From a virus: a stretch of 26,451 nt of DNA. Where the stretch lies: positions 1 through 26,451 of IMG/VR virus record IMGVR_UViG_3300037104_000963. The stretch is one strand, 5' to 3'. The notes beneath the pieces were generated by a model that saw nothing but the letters and a program-made list of their open reading frames with translations, was not told the DNA's origin and did no database searches. A program made the translations under genes and the position numbers. This document shows positions 14,740 to 22,740 of this stretch, one piece after another. Each line of letters opens with the position of its first letter. The first letter of the stretch is position 1.

Positions 14740-15210
14740 TCAGAATGGCAAATCGTCGTCGGCTCCGGCCTGGACTCCGTTGGGAGTTCCGCGGGGGATT
14801 TCGCTGCCGCCGAAGTCGGGGTCGCTGCCTCCGCGCTGTCCTTCGCCCTGATGCTCGCCGTTGTTGCGGTTGGCGCCGTCGAGGAACATGACCGTGTCGC
14901 CGAGGACTTCGGTCGCGTAGCGCTTGGCGCCCGTAGCCTTGTCGTCCCAGCTGCGGGTCTGCAGTTTGCCTTCCACGTAGACCTTGGAGCCCTTGCGGAG
15001 GTACTTCTGGACCGTCTCGGCCAGCCCGCGCCAGACGACGATGGTCACCCATTCCGTCCGCTCCTGCTGCTGGCCGCTGTCCTTGTCCTTCCACCGTTCG
15101 GTGCAGGCGACGCGGAAGTTCGCGACCGTTGCCCCTCCCGGCGTGGACCTGACCTCGGGGTTGGCCCCGAGGTTTCCGATGAGCATCACTTTGTTGAGGG
15201 AGTTGGCCAT
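14740..15210 (-). CDS. ssb: Single-stranded DNA-binding protein (SSB)
   Basis: The ATG at 15210 has a strong ribosome site (AAGGAGGCC). The 156-residue product is a clear bacterial-type SSB. The OB fold occupies residues 1-110: [18 protein letters not shown], then [49 protein letters not shown] Gly/Asn-rich linker follows, ending in the acidic tip DDDLPF that recruits partner proteins. It coats single strands made by replication and by the YqaJ exonuclease. The gap 14638-14739 after it holds a 7-bp hairpin (CAGGATG/CATCCTG) and no gene. Confidence 0.95.
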   Translation of the reverse strand: MANSLNKVMLIGNLGANPEVRSTPGGATVANFRVACTERWKDKDSGQQQERTEWVTIVVWRGLAETVQKYLRKGSKVYVEGKLQTRSWDDKATGAKRYATEVLGDTVMFLDGANRNNGEHQGEGQRGGSDPDFGGSEIPRGTPNGVQAGADDDLPF

Positions 15211-15262
15211 TATAGGCCTCCTTGTTCTTGTTGTTGTACCCCTTGTTCAATCGGCCAGGGGC

Positions 15263-15287
15263 GGCGCCTTCAAAATCAAAAGGCGCC
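15263..15287 (-). other. Hairpin in the ssb leader
   Basis: GGCGCCTT (15263-15270) and AAGGCGCC (15280-15287) pair around a 9-base A/T-rich loop. It lies in the gap 15211-15310 upstream of ssb on the leftward transcript, with no gene there. It may be an attenuator, an RNA-stability element or a weak terminator of the preceding gene. Confidence 0.45.
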
Positions 15288-15310
15288 CGCCTCGGGCCCC
15301 TTCTCTGTCG

Positions 15311-15637
15311 TCATTCGTCTCTGCCGTGGAAGCGCTGGTTTTTCACCTGTTGCGCGAATTCGTGTTGGTGCGCGACGCTTGCGTGGTAGCCTTTCATAGT
15401 GATCTCCATGTCGGCCAGGCCGTCGTTCTTGGTGGCGCGCTCGATGCCGCGGTAGTTCTCGGCCACCATGCCGCGGATCAGGTTGCTGTCGTTGTGGAGG
15501 AGCAGGAAGACCATGCTCTCCAGGATGGAGATGAGCTGGTCTTCCTTGGTGCGCTTTTTCCTTGGCCACTGGAGCCAGGTGATCAGCGTGAGCATGATGG
15601 CCCCGAAGGCGATCGACGTGATGTTCCATGCGGTCAC
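15311..15637 (-). CDS. Small membrane protein with soluble C-terminal part
   Basis: The GTG at 15637 overlaps the upstream stop (GTGA) and has AGGAG seven bases before it. The 108-residue product has a hydrophobic span at about residues 5-23 (SIAFGAIMLTLITWLQW), then PRKKR, then a helical soluble part (EDQLISILESMVFLLLH and NYRGIERATKND). A second, weaker hydrophobic stretch lies near residue 45. It is the second gene of the leftward operon. The function is unknown; an early host-membrane effector is possible but unproven. Confidence 0.65.
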   Translation of the reverse strand: MTAWNITSIAFGAIMLTLITWLQWPRKKRTKEDQLISILESMVFLLLHNDSNLIRGMVAENYRGIERATKNDGLADMEITMKGYHASVAHQHEFAQQVKNQRFHGRDE

Positions 15638-15810
15638 TTGGTTGCTCCTGTGAGTTTTTGCAGCCACTTGGAGGCCGCGATGCTTTCGCTGACACCGGCG
15701 TCGAGTTCTTCCTGGAAGGACGTCTCGACGAACCGGGCCCAGGCGTCGTTCTTGGTGCTGGTTTTCTCGATCTGGGCTTCCAATTGCTGGGTGATGGCGT
15801 TTCCGGACAT
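15634..15810 (-). CDS. First gene of the leftward operon, small helical protein
   Basis: The ATG at 15810 has AAAGGA upstream. The 58-residue product is helical and polar: NAITQQLEAQIEKTSTKND, then ARFVETSFQEELDAG and SIAASKWLQKL. It is the first leftward gene after the divergent intergenic region, so it should be the first one transcribed. No family is recognised. Confidence 0.65.
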   Translation of the reverse strand: MSGNAITQQLEAQIEKTSTKNDAWARFVETSFQEELDAGVSESIAASKWLQKLTGATK

Positions 15811-15830
15811 GGCGATTCCTTTGGCTTGCC

Positions 15831-15871
15831 CGACATTGGGCGGCTCACCGTGTGGATGCCGCCCAGTGTCG
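15831..15871. promoter_or_regulatory. 14-bp inverted repeat between divergent operons
   Basis: CGACATTGGGCGGC (15831-15844) is the reverse complement of GCCGCCCAGTGTCG (15858-15871) at 13 of 14 positions, with a 13-base spacer. It occupies the 82-base region 15811-15892 between the leftward replication operon and the rightward virion operon. A regulator-binding site controlling both directions is the natural reading; a hairpin terminator is the alternative. No sigma-70-like promoter could be assigned with confidence. Confidence 0.6.
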
Positions 15872-15892
15872 TTTGGAGGTACATTGAATCGC

Positions 15893-16369
15893 ATGGCCTA
15901 CGCAACCTCTTCCGACCTGACCAATGCGTACTCGGCGTCCCTCCTGGGGCGCCTGTGCGTCCGGGCGGATGATCCGGTGCCGCTGGACCCGGCCGTCCAG
16001 GATGCCCGGGTCGCCGCCGCTCTCGACGGCGGCTCGGGTGTGATGGATGGCTACTTCCAGGCGGGCTACAACGTGCCGGTGCAGACGTCGGTGCCCTCAG
16101 GGCTGACTTCCCTCCGGGATTGCTGCTGCGTCCTGGCTGTTGCCACCCTGGTGGGCCAGAAGGGGTACGTTCGCGGCTCCGAGGACGAATCCCTGATGGT
16201 CCGTGCGGAGACCTGGCGCGCCTGGTTGCGGGACGTATCCAAGGGGATCGTCCAGATCCCGGGCGCTTCGGCTTCCGATGCCAATTCGACTGGTTCGGCG
16301 CCGCGCACGGCATTCCTCGTCTCCAGCAAGTGCCGCTACATCCGGAACGTCGACCGCCGGTTTCGCTGA
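15893..16369 (+). CDS. DUF1320-like head-tail connector protein (Mu gp36-like)
   Basis: The ATG at 15893 follows GGAGGT at 15875-15880 with long spacing; a TTG at 15884, in frame, is closer to it. The 158-residue product has the DUF1320 layout: MAYATSSDLTNAY at the start, then DPAVQDARVAAALDGG, MDGYFQAGYNVPV, SLRDCCCVLAVATLVG, and later MVRAETWRAWLRDVSKG. Members of this family, such as the Mu gp36 type, join the head to the tail. Its place at the start of the neck and tail genes fits. The end (STGSAPRTAFLVSSK) is typical for the family. Confidence 0.72.
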   Translation: MAYATSSDLTNAYSASLLGRLCVRADDPVPLDPAVQDARVAAALDGGSGVMDGYFQAGYNVPVQTSVPSGLTSLRDCCCVLAVATLVGQKGYVRGSEDESLMVRAETWRAWLRDVSKGIVQIPGASASDANSTGSAPRTAFLVSSKCRYIRNVDRRFR

Positions 16370-19300
16370 TGCCTGTCGACCAGGTCGACGATCAGGCGGA
16401 TGACGAGGAGGAGCACTGGTCCTTGCGTGGGGAGAAGGCCGCCCTCATGGCGGGCTATACGTTGCGCATGGCCCAGGAATGGCACCCTGGCAACATGCCG
16501 GGTCCCACCTCGGTCAATCAGACGCTGGACCAGGGCCAGGTTGATTCGCTGCGTGGGATCACCCGCACCTCGATCCTGAATCTCCAGGAGGAGTTCCACC
16601 GGGTGCCGCCGGCCGTGCAGTTCTCGCCGGAGACGGACAGTACGGACGCATTCTTCACGATCGAGGGCCAGCGCGTCCAGCGTGGGGACACGCTCTCCTT
16701 GAGCTTCGAGGAGGCCTTGCGGGCTGCCTCGGAGCTGGAGCAGCACTTCGGCAAGGACCGTGTGGCTGGCGTCCCTGGCCCTGCCCTGCCTGCCTTGAAG
16801 AACGATCAGATGTTCCGGCCCGGTGTGCTGGCTGGCGATCTCCTGTTCCACCCCCAAGCTCTTGGTGAGGAGGAATTCTTCTCCCCCCAGGAGCTGAAGA
16901 ACCAGGACCAGTTCAAGGCTGGCCAGCTGAAGAACGAGATCGAGTTCGGCGCCTTCGACGAGAAGGAGGATGAACTCAAGATCCCCGGTCTGCCGAAGCG
17001 GAACGCAACCCTGGTGGACTCGCTCTCGATGATCTCGCTCCTCGCCCAGCCGCAGCCTCTCCGGATGCAGGATGTGGACAGCGTCTTCGCGCGTGTCGGC
17101 CGGAAGGATGGCTTCGCCGCGGCCGCGTTCGGGAACGCGCCGGCTTCTCTTCTCCTGCCGGCGACGGCCGACGAGGTGAAGCGGATCTTGAACCACGAGA
17201 TTGGGGTGGATCTGACCTTCCAGGGCTACGACTTCGCGCGGCCGGCGGACATATTCCAGAGCGAGGGCAAGCGTCCGGCACTGGACCCCGCCCGTGAGAA
17301 GCTGGTCCGCCAGACGGTGGCCTGGGCCACAGCCATCGCGACGACCCATGGGCTGGACGAAGATGGCCGTCTCGATCTCCATGCTCCAGGTGGCTTCGAC
17401 TGGATCAGCAAGTCCTACCGGACCCCGTTGACCGGTGTCGCGGAGCAGGCCGGCCGCGTGCGGGCGGCCGTGGGCGATGTGGTCTCGCCGTACATGCTTG
17501 ACTTCAAGGATCCCCTCCTGGAGATCTTGTTTCCTGGGGCGACGCCCGCGCAGAAGGGCGAGCATCCGTTCCAGGAGTGGGGTCGGGATGCGACGAACTT
17601 CCTGCTGGGCTGGATGCTTCCGGGCTCGAATGTGCGGGATGTCACCGGGAACCACTGGCTCCCGGTGGATGGGATCAGGACCTCCACCTACCGGTCGATC
17701 GACAATTTCCGTAAGGAGATTGGCGCGCCGCAGATGGTGAACTTTCTGATGGATGATGGGATGATCCGGGCGGCCTCGATTGATCCTCACCCCATCAATA
17801 TGGGGTACACGCGTGGCATGTTCGGGATGAACCCTTTCGGGAAGGAGCTCGATCGGTGGCCGTCGATCCGTGGCCAGCAGGCCGCGGGGGTGATCTCGAA
17901 TCCTGTTCTCGGGCCGAAATCCACCTTGACCAGTATGCAGTTCTGGGGTGGCACCCTGATGGATCCCTATACCGGGCAGTTGGAGACCATCGAGCCGCTG
18001 TTCGTGTATCGGGGCATGAAGACCAACGAGAAGACCGGCAAGGTCACCCTGAATGCGCCCCATGTCTCGCTCCAGCAGCTTGACCATGTTGTCCCGTTGT
18101 CCTACGCCTGGCAGCATGGCGCCGAGCAGATGTTCGAGGAGGCCTATCGGTTGTTCGAGGAGGCCGGCCCGCTTCCTTCGAAGAAGGGTGATTTCAGGCG
18201 CCTGATGCTTCAGAATGAGCTGGTGATCGGTTCTGGCGGCCTTGCGACCATCGACTTCGCCTCGCTCTCTCCGAACTCTCAGAAGGCCCTCCGGATGATG
18301 GAGGCGATCTCGCGGATCGGGTACGCCGCGAATCCGAGCCAGTACGCGCTGGTCGCTGCTGCCCTGAACCAGGCGAAAGGTGATAAGGGGCCGAGCCAGT
18401 GGACTCCCTTCGCGTGGGCGCGCAACCAGTTCGAGCACAACCTGAACAAGGCCTACGTCGACCGGTGGCGCGCAGTGATTCCCGATGGCCGTCGTGCGAT
18501 GGAGGGTGTCCTTGGCAGGGCGCTCCCCGACTACCTGGCGGTGAGCCGGCCGGATGAGCTGGCCATGCGGCGCATTGAGCTGGGACTTGACCGGGCGAAC
18601 CGGTTCGAGCGGCCGTTCACCGAGGCCTACGTCCGCTACATCGATTCTCCGGACCTGACCGAGAGTTCGCTCTACCGGTCGATCCGTGGGACGATGGTGG
18701 TGGGGGAGTACCAGTTCGCTACGAAGCTGGCGCTCTGGTCCCTGATCCCCTGGAGTCAGGCGTACCTGGTTGGCCGCGACTACCTCGCGCGTGGCGTCTG
18801 GGCGCACCTGTTCCCTCGGCACGATGACCCCTGGAAGTCCACTCAGCTGTGGACTGCGGAGGGCCGTGCCACGGCGTGGGCCCGCTCGAAGAGCTTGGGC
18901 AACTGGTTCCGAGGCCGGATGGCGGGCGTTCCGCTGAATGGGATGTCGGAGCCGGCGCTCACCGGCGACGCGGCGATCTTCACCCTCCATGACCTGGTGC
19001 GCTCGGGCCGCACCGAGGAGCTGGTGCACAGCGCGACGGGCGAGGTGCTCTCGCGCATGATTGGGAAGACCTACCTGGCGCATCCTGACCAGGTCCTGCG
19101 GTATGTCCGCGGGGACCGGGCCGCCTTCGGGGAGGACCGGGCCCGCGGCCTGAAGCCCTACGAGACTGGCCGGATCCAGGGCATGGCCGACGAGGTCCGC
19201 TCGCGGTACCTCGCTTACCTGGAGACGGGTGACGAGTCTTTCCTGCCGAAGGGTGGCCAGGATTTCCAGGGGCTGACGGCTCCTCAGCGGGCGCACTGGA

Positions 19301-22116
19301 CGGGCGAGCTCTCGATGCTTGAGCGAGCCCAGGATCGTCTCCTGGCTGTGGGCCCGCAGCGGCCTTCGGATCTGGCCTCTCTGGAGTCCAGGTACGTCAA
19401 CCGGGATCTCCTGCGCGCAGTCCGTCGTGGTGTGGTGGAGGAGTACCAGGTTCTGAGCGAGTCCCAGGTGGGCCGCGAGTTGCTCGAGGCGATTCCCTTC
19501 TACCAGGAATTCGTGGAGGCGGTGAGGCATGGGAAGGCGTCCGAGGCCGTTTGGCTGTTGAGCCGGCAATTGGCCATCAAGGGTGCCGACTACTCGGCGC
19601 GTGCGGCGCTGGGCACGGGCCGCGGGCTCGCGAACTTGTTGCCCCAGAACTTCCTTCCCATCCTGACGATGGAGGGCCTGGCGCTGGACCTGGGCAAGTT
19701 GACAGGCACGACTGTGGCGAAGCCGTTTCAGATTGGAGTGAAAGACTTTAAGACTGCTGGATTCAAGGATGTTTTTGATTGGATTAAATCTGTGCGAAAT
19801 AATCAATCAAAAGAGGCTCGTAGTCTTATTGCTTCGATTCGTGATATGCGTGCTGGTCTTGAGTCGACTACGCAAGATGCTATTAAATTTGCCGAATTAT
19901 ATCGTCCGATCTTAAATCAGGCGGCAGTTTACCCGCGTGGATTCTCTCGAGTGACGTATGGATTACATAGTCGATCCTTCCAATTTTCTCTTGCTCCTGC
20001 TGTTGAGGATGCACAAGCGTATGACGCCTGGGCTGAAGGCAATCGACAGTGGCTTGCTGGTATCCATGAGAAAGCGCAACTTGAGTCTACTCTTGGTGAG
20101 CGCGCACTTTATGCTCGTGTGAAAGCGTCTCTTATTAAGAGTGGCGTGACTCCTGTTGATGCGGCGAATCGTGCGCGGTACGCTTTTCGACAAGATCATA
20201 TCTCAGAGGATCTTCAGCATTTGCTTATGGAGAATGGAGAGTACTATTTCGATCCTTCTTTGCGTCGTCTTGTGCCCCGGTATGTAGCGTCAGATCCTTT
20301 GCGATTTGGTGGTGCGTTTGGTGAAGCGTCTTACGCTCCTACTCGCGAATGGGCTTTGGTCCGCCGGTATCATAGTACCACAGAATTCCATGGCGTTAGG
20401 CTCATTGCTGGTGAGATCCCGCGCACTGGTGCCTGGGAGGTTGATCGTCGTACTGGCAAATGGGTAAAAGCTACTCCTGAGCGCGGGTTTAATGAAACAT
20501 TTTATGTTGCAAACTTTGATGAAGTTCATGTTCCAACAGAAGGTGCATCGCTTCCTCCTGGTGGAATCTGGCGGCCTCATGCAGGGACATTTGGCCGTAG
20601 CGAAGATCTGAGGGCCAGTATTTATGCGCAAATTAGAAACGATCCTACTGCTACTCCTGGATTATATGAAGGCCCAATTCAATATGGTGGTCGCGAAAAG
20701 ATTCGGACTTTTAATTCATTAACTCCAGAGGTTCAGGACCTTCAAAAGCGATTAGACCCTGCTCAGATTCCATCTTATGAACTTCGCGAACGTATTTTTC
20801 AACCGCTTCCTGATGATGTTCTTGATTCTTATTTTAAGAAGATGAATGAGCCTCGTGCCATCGGTGATTATTTTGAGGCGCAGATTCGTGAAGCTGAAGT
20901 TCGGCTTCGTCGAGTTTGTCAGCTTCGGAATCAATGGGCAGAATTGATGTCTGATTCTCCTTTACGATTCCATGACGTCCAAACTGGAAGTGCTGTTTCG
21001 CGATGGGCTTTTCAGCACCCCTTGGCTACTTCTCGAATTTTCAGTGCTGCTGCCTTGCCTGGCAAGGCGATGGAGGTCGTGCGGGCGCCTTTCGTTTTCC
21101 ATGACGCCGTGGCTGCCCGTGTGGCGGCCGGAAGGTTCCTGCGGCCTGTGGGCGCCATCCTGGGGGGTGGTCTGCAGGCCTTGGGTTTCGTGGAGTCCTG
21201 GGCGAGGTTCCGGCACGCATCCTCGCTGGCTGGCCGGCCCTACGACTCGCTGACCATGGACCAGCGGGCGGAGCTTGAGGCCTACACGGAGCCGACGACC
21301 AAGGACCTGGTGATCCACACCTTCCTGGACATGGGCGCCCCTATCACGCCCAAGAGCCTGTTCTCGAAGTGGGGCGCGGCCGGGGCGGCCATGGCTGGAG
21401 GGAACCTGATCGGCCAGACGCTGGCCCTTGGCCGTGCGATGCAGGACACCGGTTTCGCGAACAGGCGCCTCCAGCGCCTGGTCGGCGATTCGGCGACGGT
21501 CCAGGAGCAGGCGCGGTACGCGTCGCAGATCCAGGCTCGGCGCGCTGTGGGGCTTCTCCAGTCGGAGACCAGCTTGCGGTCGATGTTCAACGTTGTGGAC
21601 ACCGGCTCCTACTTTAGCGCCATGCGGGACTCGATCGCCTCGAATGGCGACGTGGTCGCGAAGCAGAAGATGGCGAAGAAGATCGAGGCCCAGCGCCAGG
21701 CCTGGCGGATGATCCCGGTCCGGGATTCCCTGGGCTACGAGACCACGAAGACCCGGTTTGGGAAGACGATCGAGCATCCCTTCCAGCAGGCGCCGGAATT
21801 CGTCTCCGATGTCTCATTGGTGGTCACCGGCCGGGCTGGGGCCGCCAAGTTCGACACCCTGAATGCCGTCCCGGCTGCCGCGCGCCTGGTCGTTCGCGAT
21901 CGGGACGACCGTCTCCGCCGTGCCGCAGAGAAGATCCGCCACGACGAGTCCATCGCGCGCATCGAGCGTGTAGCCAAGGAGGGCTCGCTCTGGAAGTCGA
22001 TGCTCCTGGAGGTCCAGATGGCCAAGGAGGACTTGCGGCGCCCGAAGGGGCGCGCCCAGGATTCTGCGGATGTCGCCCGGGACCTGCAGGTCCGCCGGCA
22101 ACTTCGGGCGCGATGA
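16369..22116 (+). CDS. Giant virion-locus protein with HNH (DUF1524/GmrSD-like) nuclease motifs
   Basis: The ATG at 16369 overlaps the previous stop (TGATG); an ATG at 16447 after GGAGAAGG is an alternative. The product is about 1915 residues. Around residues 525-700 it matches the DUF1524 HNH nuclease pattern: GTLMDPYTG (D532), LDHVVPLSYAWQHGA with D572 and H573, LMLQNELVIG with N616, then LNQAKGDKGPSQWTP with N667, K670 and W678. In GmrSD-type nucleases the DHVxPL His and the later Asn are catalytic. The rest has no recognised domain: an acidic N-terminus, long helical stretches, and two Ala/Gly-rich hydrophobic segments near 1595-1680. Codon use changes sharply between about residues 1120 and 1563. 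Being among head-tail genes, it may be carried in the virion and ejected with DNA. The role is inferred. Confidence 0.75.
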   Translation: MPVDQVDDQADDEEEHWSLRGEKAALMAGYTLRMAQEWHPGNMPGPTSVNQTLDQGQVDSLRGITRTSILNLQEEFHRVPPAVQFSPETDSTDAFFTIEGQRVQRGDTLSLSFEEALRAASELEQHFGKDRVAGVPGPALPALKNDQMFRPGVLAGDLLFHPQALGEEEFFSPQELKNQDQFKAGQLKNEIEFGAFDEKEDELKIPGLPKRNATLVDSLSMISLLAQPQPLRMQDVDSVFARVGRKDGFAAAAFGNAPASLLLPATADEVKRILNHEIGVDLTFQGYDFARPADIFQSEGKRPALDPAREKLVRQTVAWATAIATTHGLDEDGRLDLHAPGGFDWISKSYRTPLTGVAEQAGRVRAAVGDVVSPYMLDFKDPLLEILFPGATPAQKGEHPFQEWGRDATNFLLGWMLPGSNVRDVTGNHWLPVDGIRTSTYRSIDNFRKEIGAPQMVNFLMDDGMIRAASIDPHPINMGYTRGMFGMNPFGKELDRWPSIRGQQAAGVISNPVLGPKSTLTSMQFWGGTLMDPYTGQLETIEPLFVYRGMKTNEKTGKVTLNAPHVSLQQLDHVVPLSYAWQHGAEQMFEEAYRLFEEAGPLPSKKGDFRRLMLQNELVIGSGGLATIDFASLSPNSQKALRMMEAISRIGYAANPSQYALVAAALNQAKGDKGPSQWTPFAWARNQFEHNLNKAYVDRWRAVIPDGRRAMEGVLGRALPDYLAVSRPDELAMRRIELGLDRANRFERPFTEAYVRYIDSPDLTESSLYRSIRGTMVVGEYQFATKLALWSLIPWSQAYLVGRDYLARGVWAHLFPRHDDPWKSTQLWTAEGRATAWARSKSLGNWFRGRMAGVPLNGMSEPALTGDAAIFTLHDLVRSGRTEELVHSATGEVLSRMIGKTYLAHPDQVLRYVRGDRAAFGEDRARGLKPYETGRIQGMADEVRSRYLAYLETGDESFLPKGGQDFQGLTAPQRAHWTGELSMLERAQDRLLAVGPQRPSDLASLESRYVNRDLLRAVRRGVVEEYQVLSESQVGRELLEAIPFYQEFVEAVRHGKASEAVWLLSRQLAIKGADYSARAALGTGRGLANLLPQNFLPILTMEGLALDLGKLTGTTVAKPFQIGVKDFKTAGFKDVFDWIKSVRNNQSKEARSLIASIRDMRAGLESTTQDAIKFAELYRPILNQAAVYPRGFSRVTYGLHSRSFQFSLAPAVEDAQAYDAWAEGNRQWLAGIHEKAQLESTLGERALYARVKASLIKSGVTPVDAANRARYAFRQDHISEDLQHLLMENGEYYFDPSLRRLVPRYVASDPLRFGGAFGEASYAPTREWALVRRYHSTTEFHGVRLIAGEIPRTGAWEVDRRTGKWVKATPERGFNETFYVANFDEVHVPTEGASLPPGGIWRPHAGTFGRSEDLRASIYAQIRNDPTATPGLYEGPIQYGGREKIRTFNSLTPEVQDLQKRLDPAQIPSYELRERIFQPLPDDVLDSYFKKMNEPRAIGDYFEAQIREAEVRLRRVCQLRNQWAELMSDSPLRFHDVQTGSAVSRWAFQHPLATSRIFSAAALPGKAMEVVRAPFVFHDAVAARVAAGRFLRPVGAILGGGLQALGFVESWARFRHASSLAGRPYDSLTMDQRAELEAYTEPTTKDLVIHTFLDMGAPITPKSLFSKWGAAGAAMAGGNLIGQTLALGRAMQDTGFANRRLQRLVGDSATVQEQARYASQIQARRAVGLLQSETSLRSMFNVVDTGSYFSAMRDSIASNGDVVAKQKMAKKIEAQRQAWRMIPVRDSLGYETTKTRFGKTIEHPFQQAPEFVSDVSLVVTGRAGAAKFDTLNAVPAAARLVVRDRDDRLRRAAEKIRHDESIARIERVAKEGSLWKSMLLEVQMAKEDLRRPKGRAQDSADVARDLQVRRQLRAR
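19727..21060 (+). other. Lower-GC in-frame segment inside the giant gene
   Basis: Base composition falls abruptly near 19727 and returns near 21060. By eye, GC is about 33-52% per line inside against roughly 65-70% outside. Codons ending in A or T dominate (GAT, CTT, TTT, AAT, GGT), while the reading frame stays open throughout. The segment encodes about 440 residues, for example WIKSVRNNQSKEARSLIAS and YDAWAEGNRQWLAGIHEK. A perfect palindrome, GCCTTGCC-T-GGCAAGGC at 21052-21068, lies at the right edge. It looks like a recombined or inserted module. No intein signals were found. Confidence 0.8.
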
Positions 22117-22130
22117 GGTAGATTCCAGGA

Positions 22131-22715
22131 ATGGCCCACAACGATCCGCATCCGATCTTCGTCAAACCCTGCAAGGACGCGATCAAGGCGGCCCTCGTTC
22201 TGGCTGGGATTGGAGAGCTGGACATCTCCTACAGCTCGATCGAGCGGAATGGGCCTACCGGCGCGCGCGTTCTGAACAGCCAGAAGATCCCGCCGGTCAT
22301 GAACATGGCCGGGGATCCCCCGAATGGTGGGGTTCGATCTTCCTGGCGCGGGGATGACGGCCAGCTGCGTGTCCGCTCGAAGCGGTTCGACCTGATCCTC
22401 CACTTCGACGTCACGATGTGGTCGGAGAAGCTGTCCGAGGCTACCCAGTTCTTCTTCGATTTTGCCCGTCATCTACCGAGATCTATCACCGATGCGATGC
22501 CTGCTTCTGGCTTGGCGGTCCAGCCGGCCGACGAACATGGGATGCCGATTCTCCTCACGATGCTCATGCCGATCCTGCCGGACGACACCACCAACACGGC
22601 CAAGCAGTACAAGGCGACATGTGTGGTCCGTGCTGATGGCGGCCTCTGGCTCGACAAGCAGGCGACCGTCGCGGTCACGCCGGTGATTACCGTTTCCAGC
22701 ACACTGCTTCCGTGA
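22131..22715 (+). CDS. Probable tail-completion or tail-terminator protein
   Basis: A 194-residue product starting 15 bases after the giant gene, with GAGGT about 11 bases upstream. The N-terminus reads HPIFVKPCKDAIKAALV. The middle (SKRFDLILHFDVTMWSEK, then ATQFFFDFARHLPR) resembles the strand-helix core of tail-terminator proteins that cap the tail tube. The last part is beta-rich (KATCVVRADGG, VAVTPVITVSSTLLP). The position directly before the sheath gene fits tail completion. The assignment is by position and general pattern, not by a firm family match. Confidence 0.5.
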   Translation: MAHNDPHPIFVKPCKDAIKAALVLAGIGELDISYSSIERNGPTGARVLNSQKIPPVMNMAGDPPNGGVRSSWRGDDGQLRVRSKRFDLILHFDVTMWSEKLSEATQFFFDFARHLPRSITDAMPASGLAVQPADEHGMPILLTMLMPILPDDTTNTAKQYKATCVVRADGGLWLDKQATVAVTPVITVSSTLLP

Positions 22716-22740
22716 TCTACCTTTCGCGCAGGGGGAATCC

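Noticed and set aside
16336-19806. Long minus-strand open frame opposite the giant gene
   Set aside because: It is rich in Arg, Gly, Pro and His with no domain motifs, lacks a ribosome site, and is the expected shadow of a GC-rich coding strand.
19727-21060. Intein inside the giant gene
   Set aside because: No Cys or Ser start block, no His-Asn end before Cys/Ser/Thr, and no homing-endonuclease motifs were seen at the edges.
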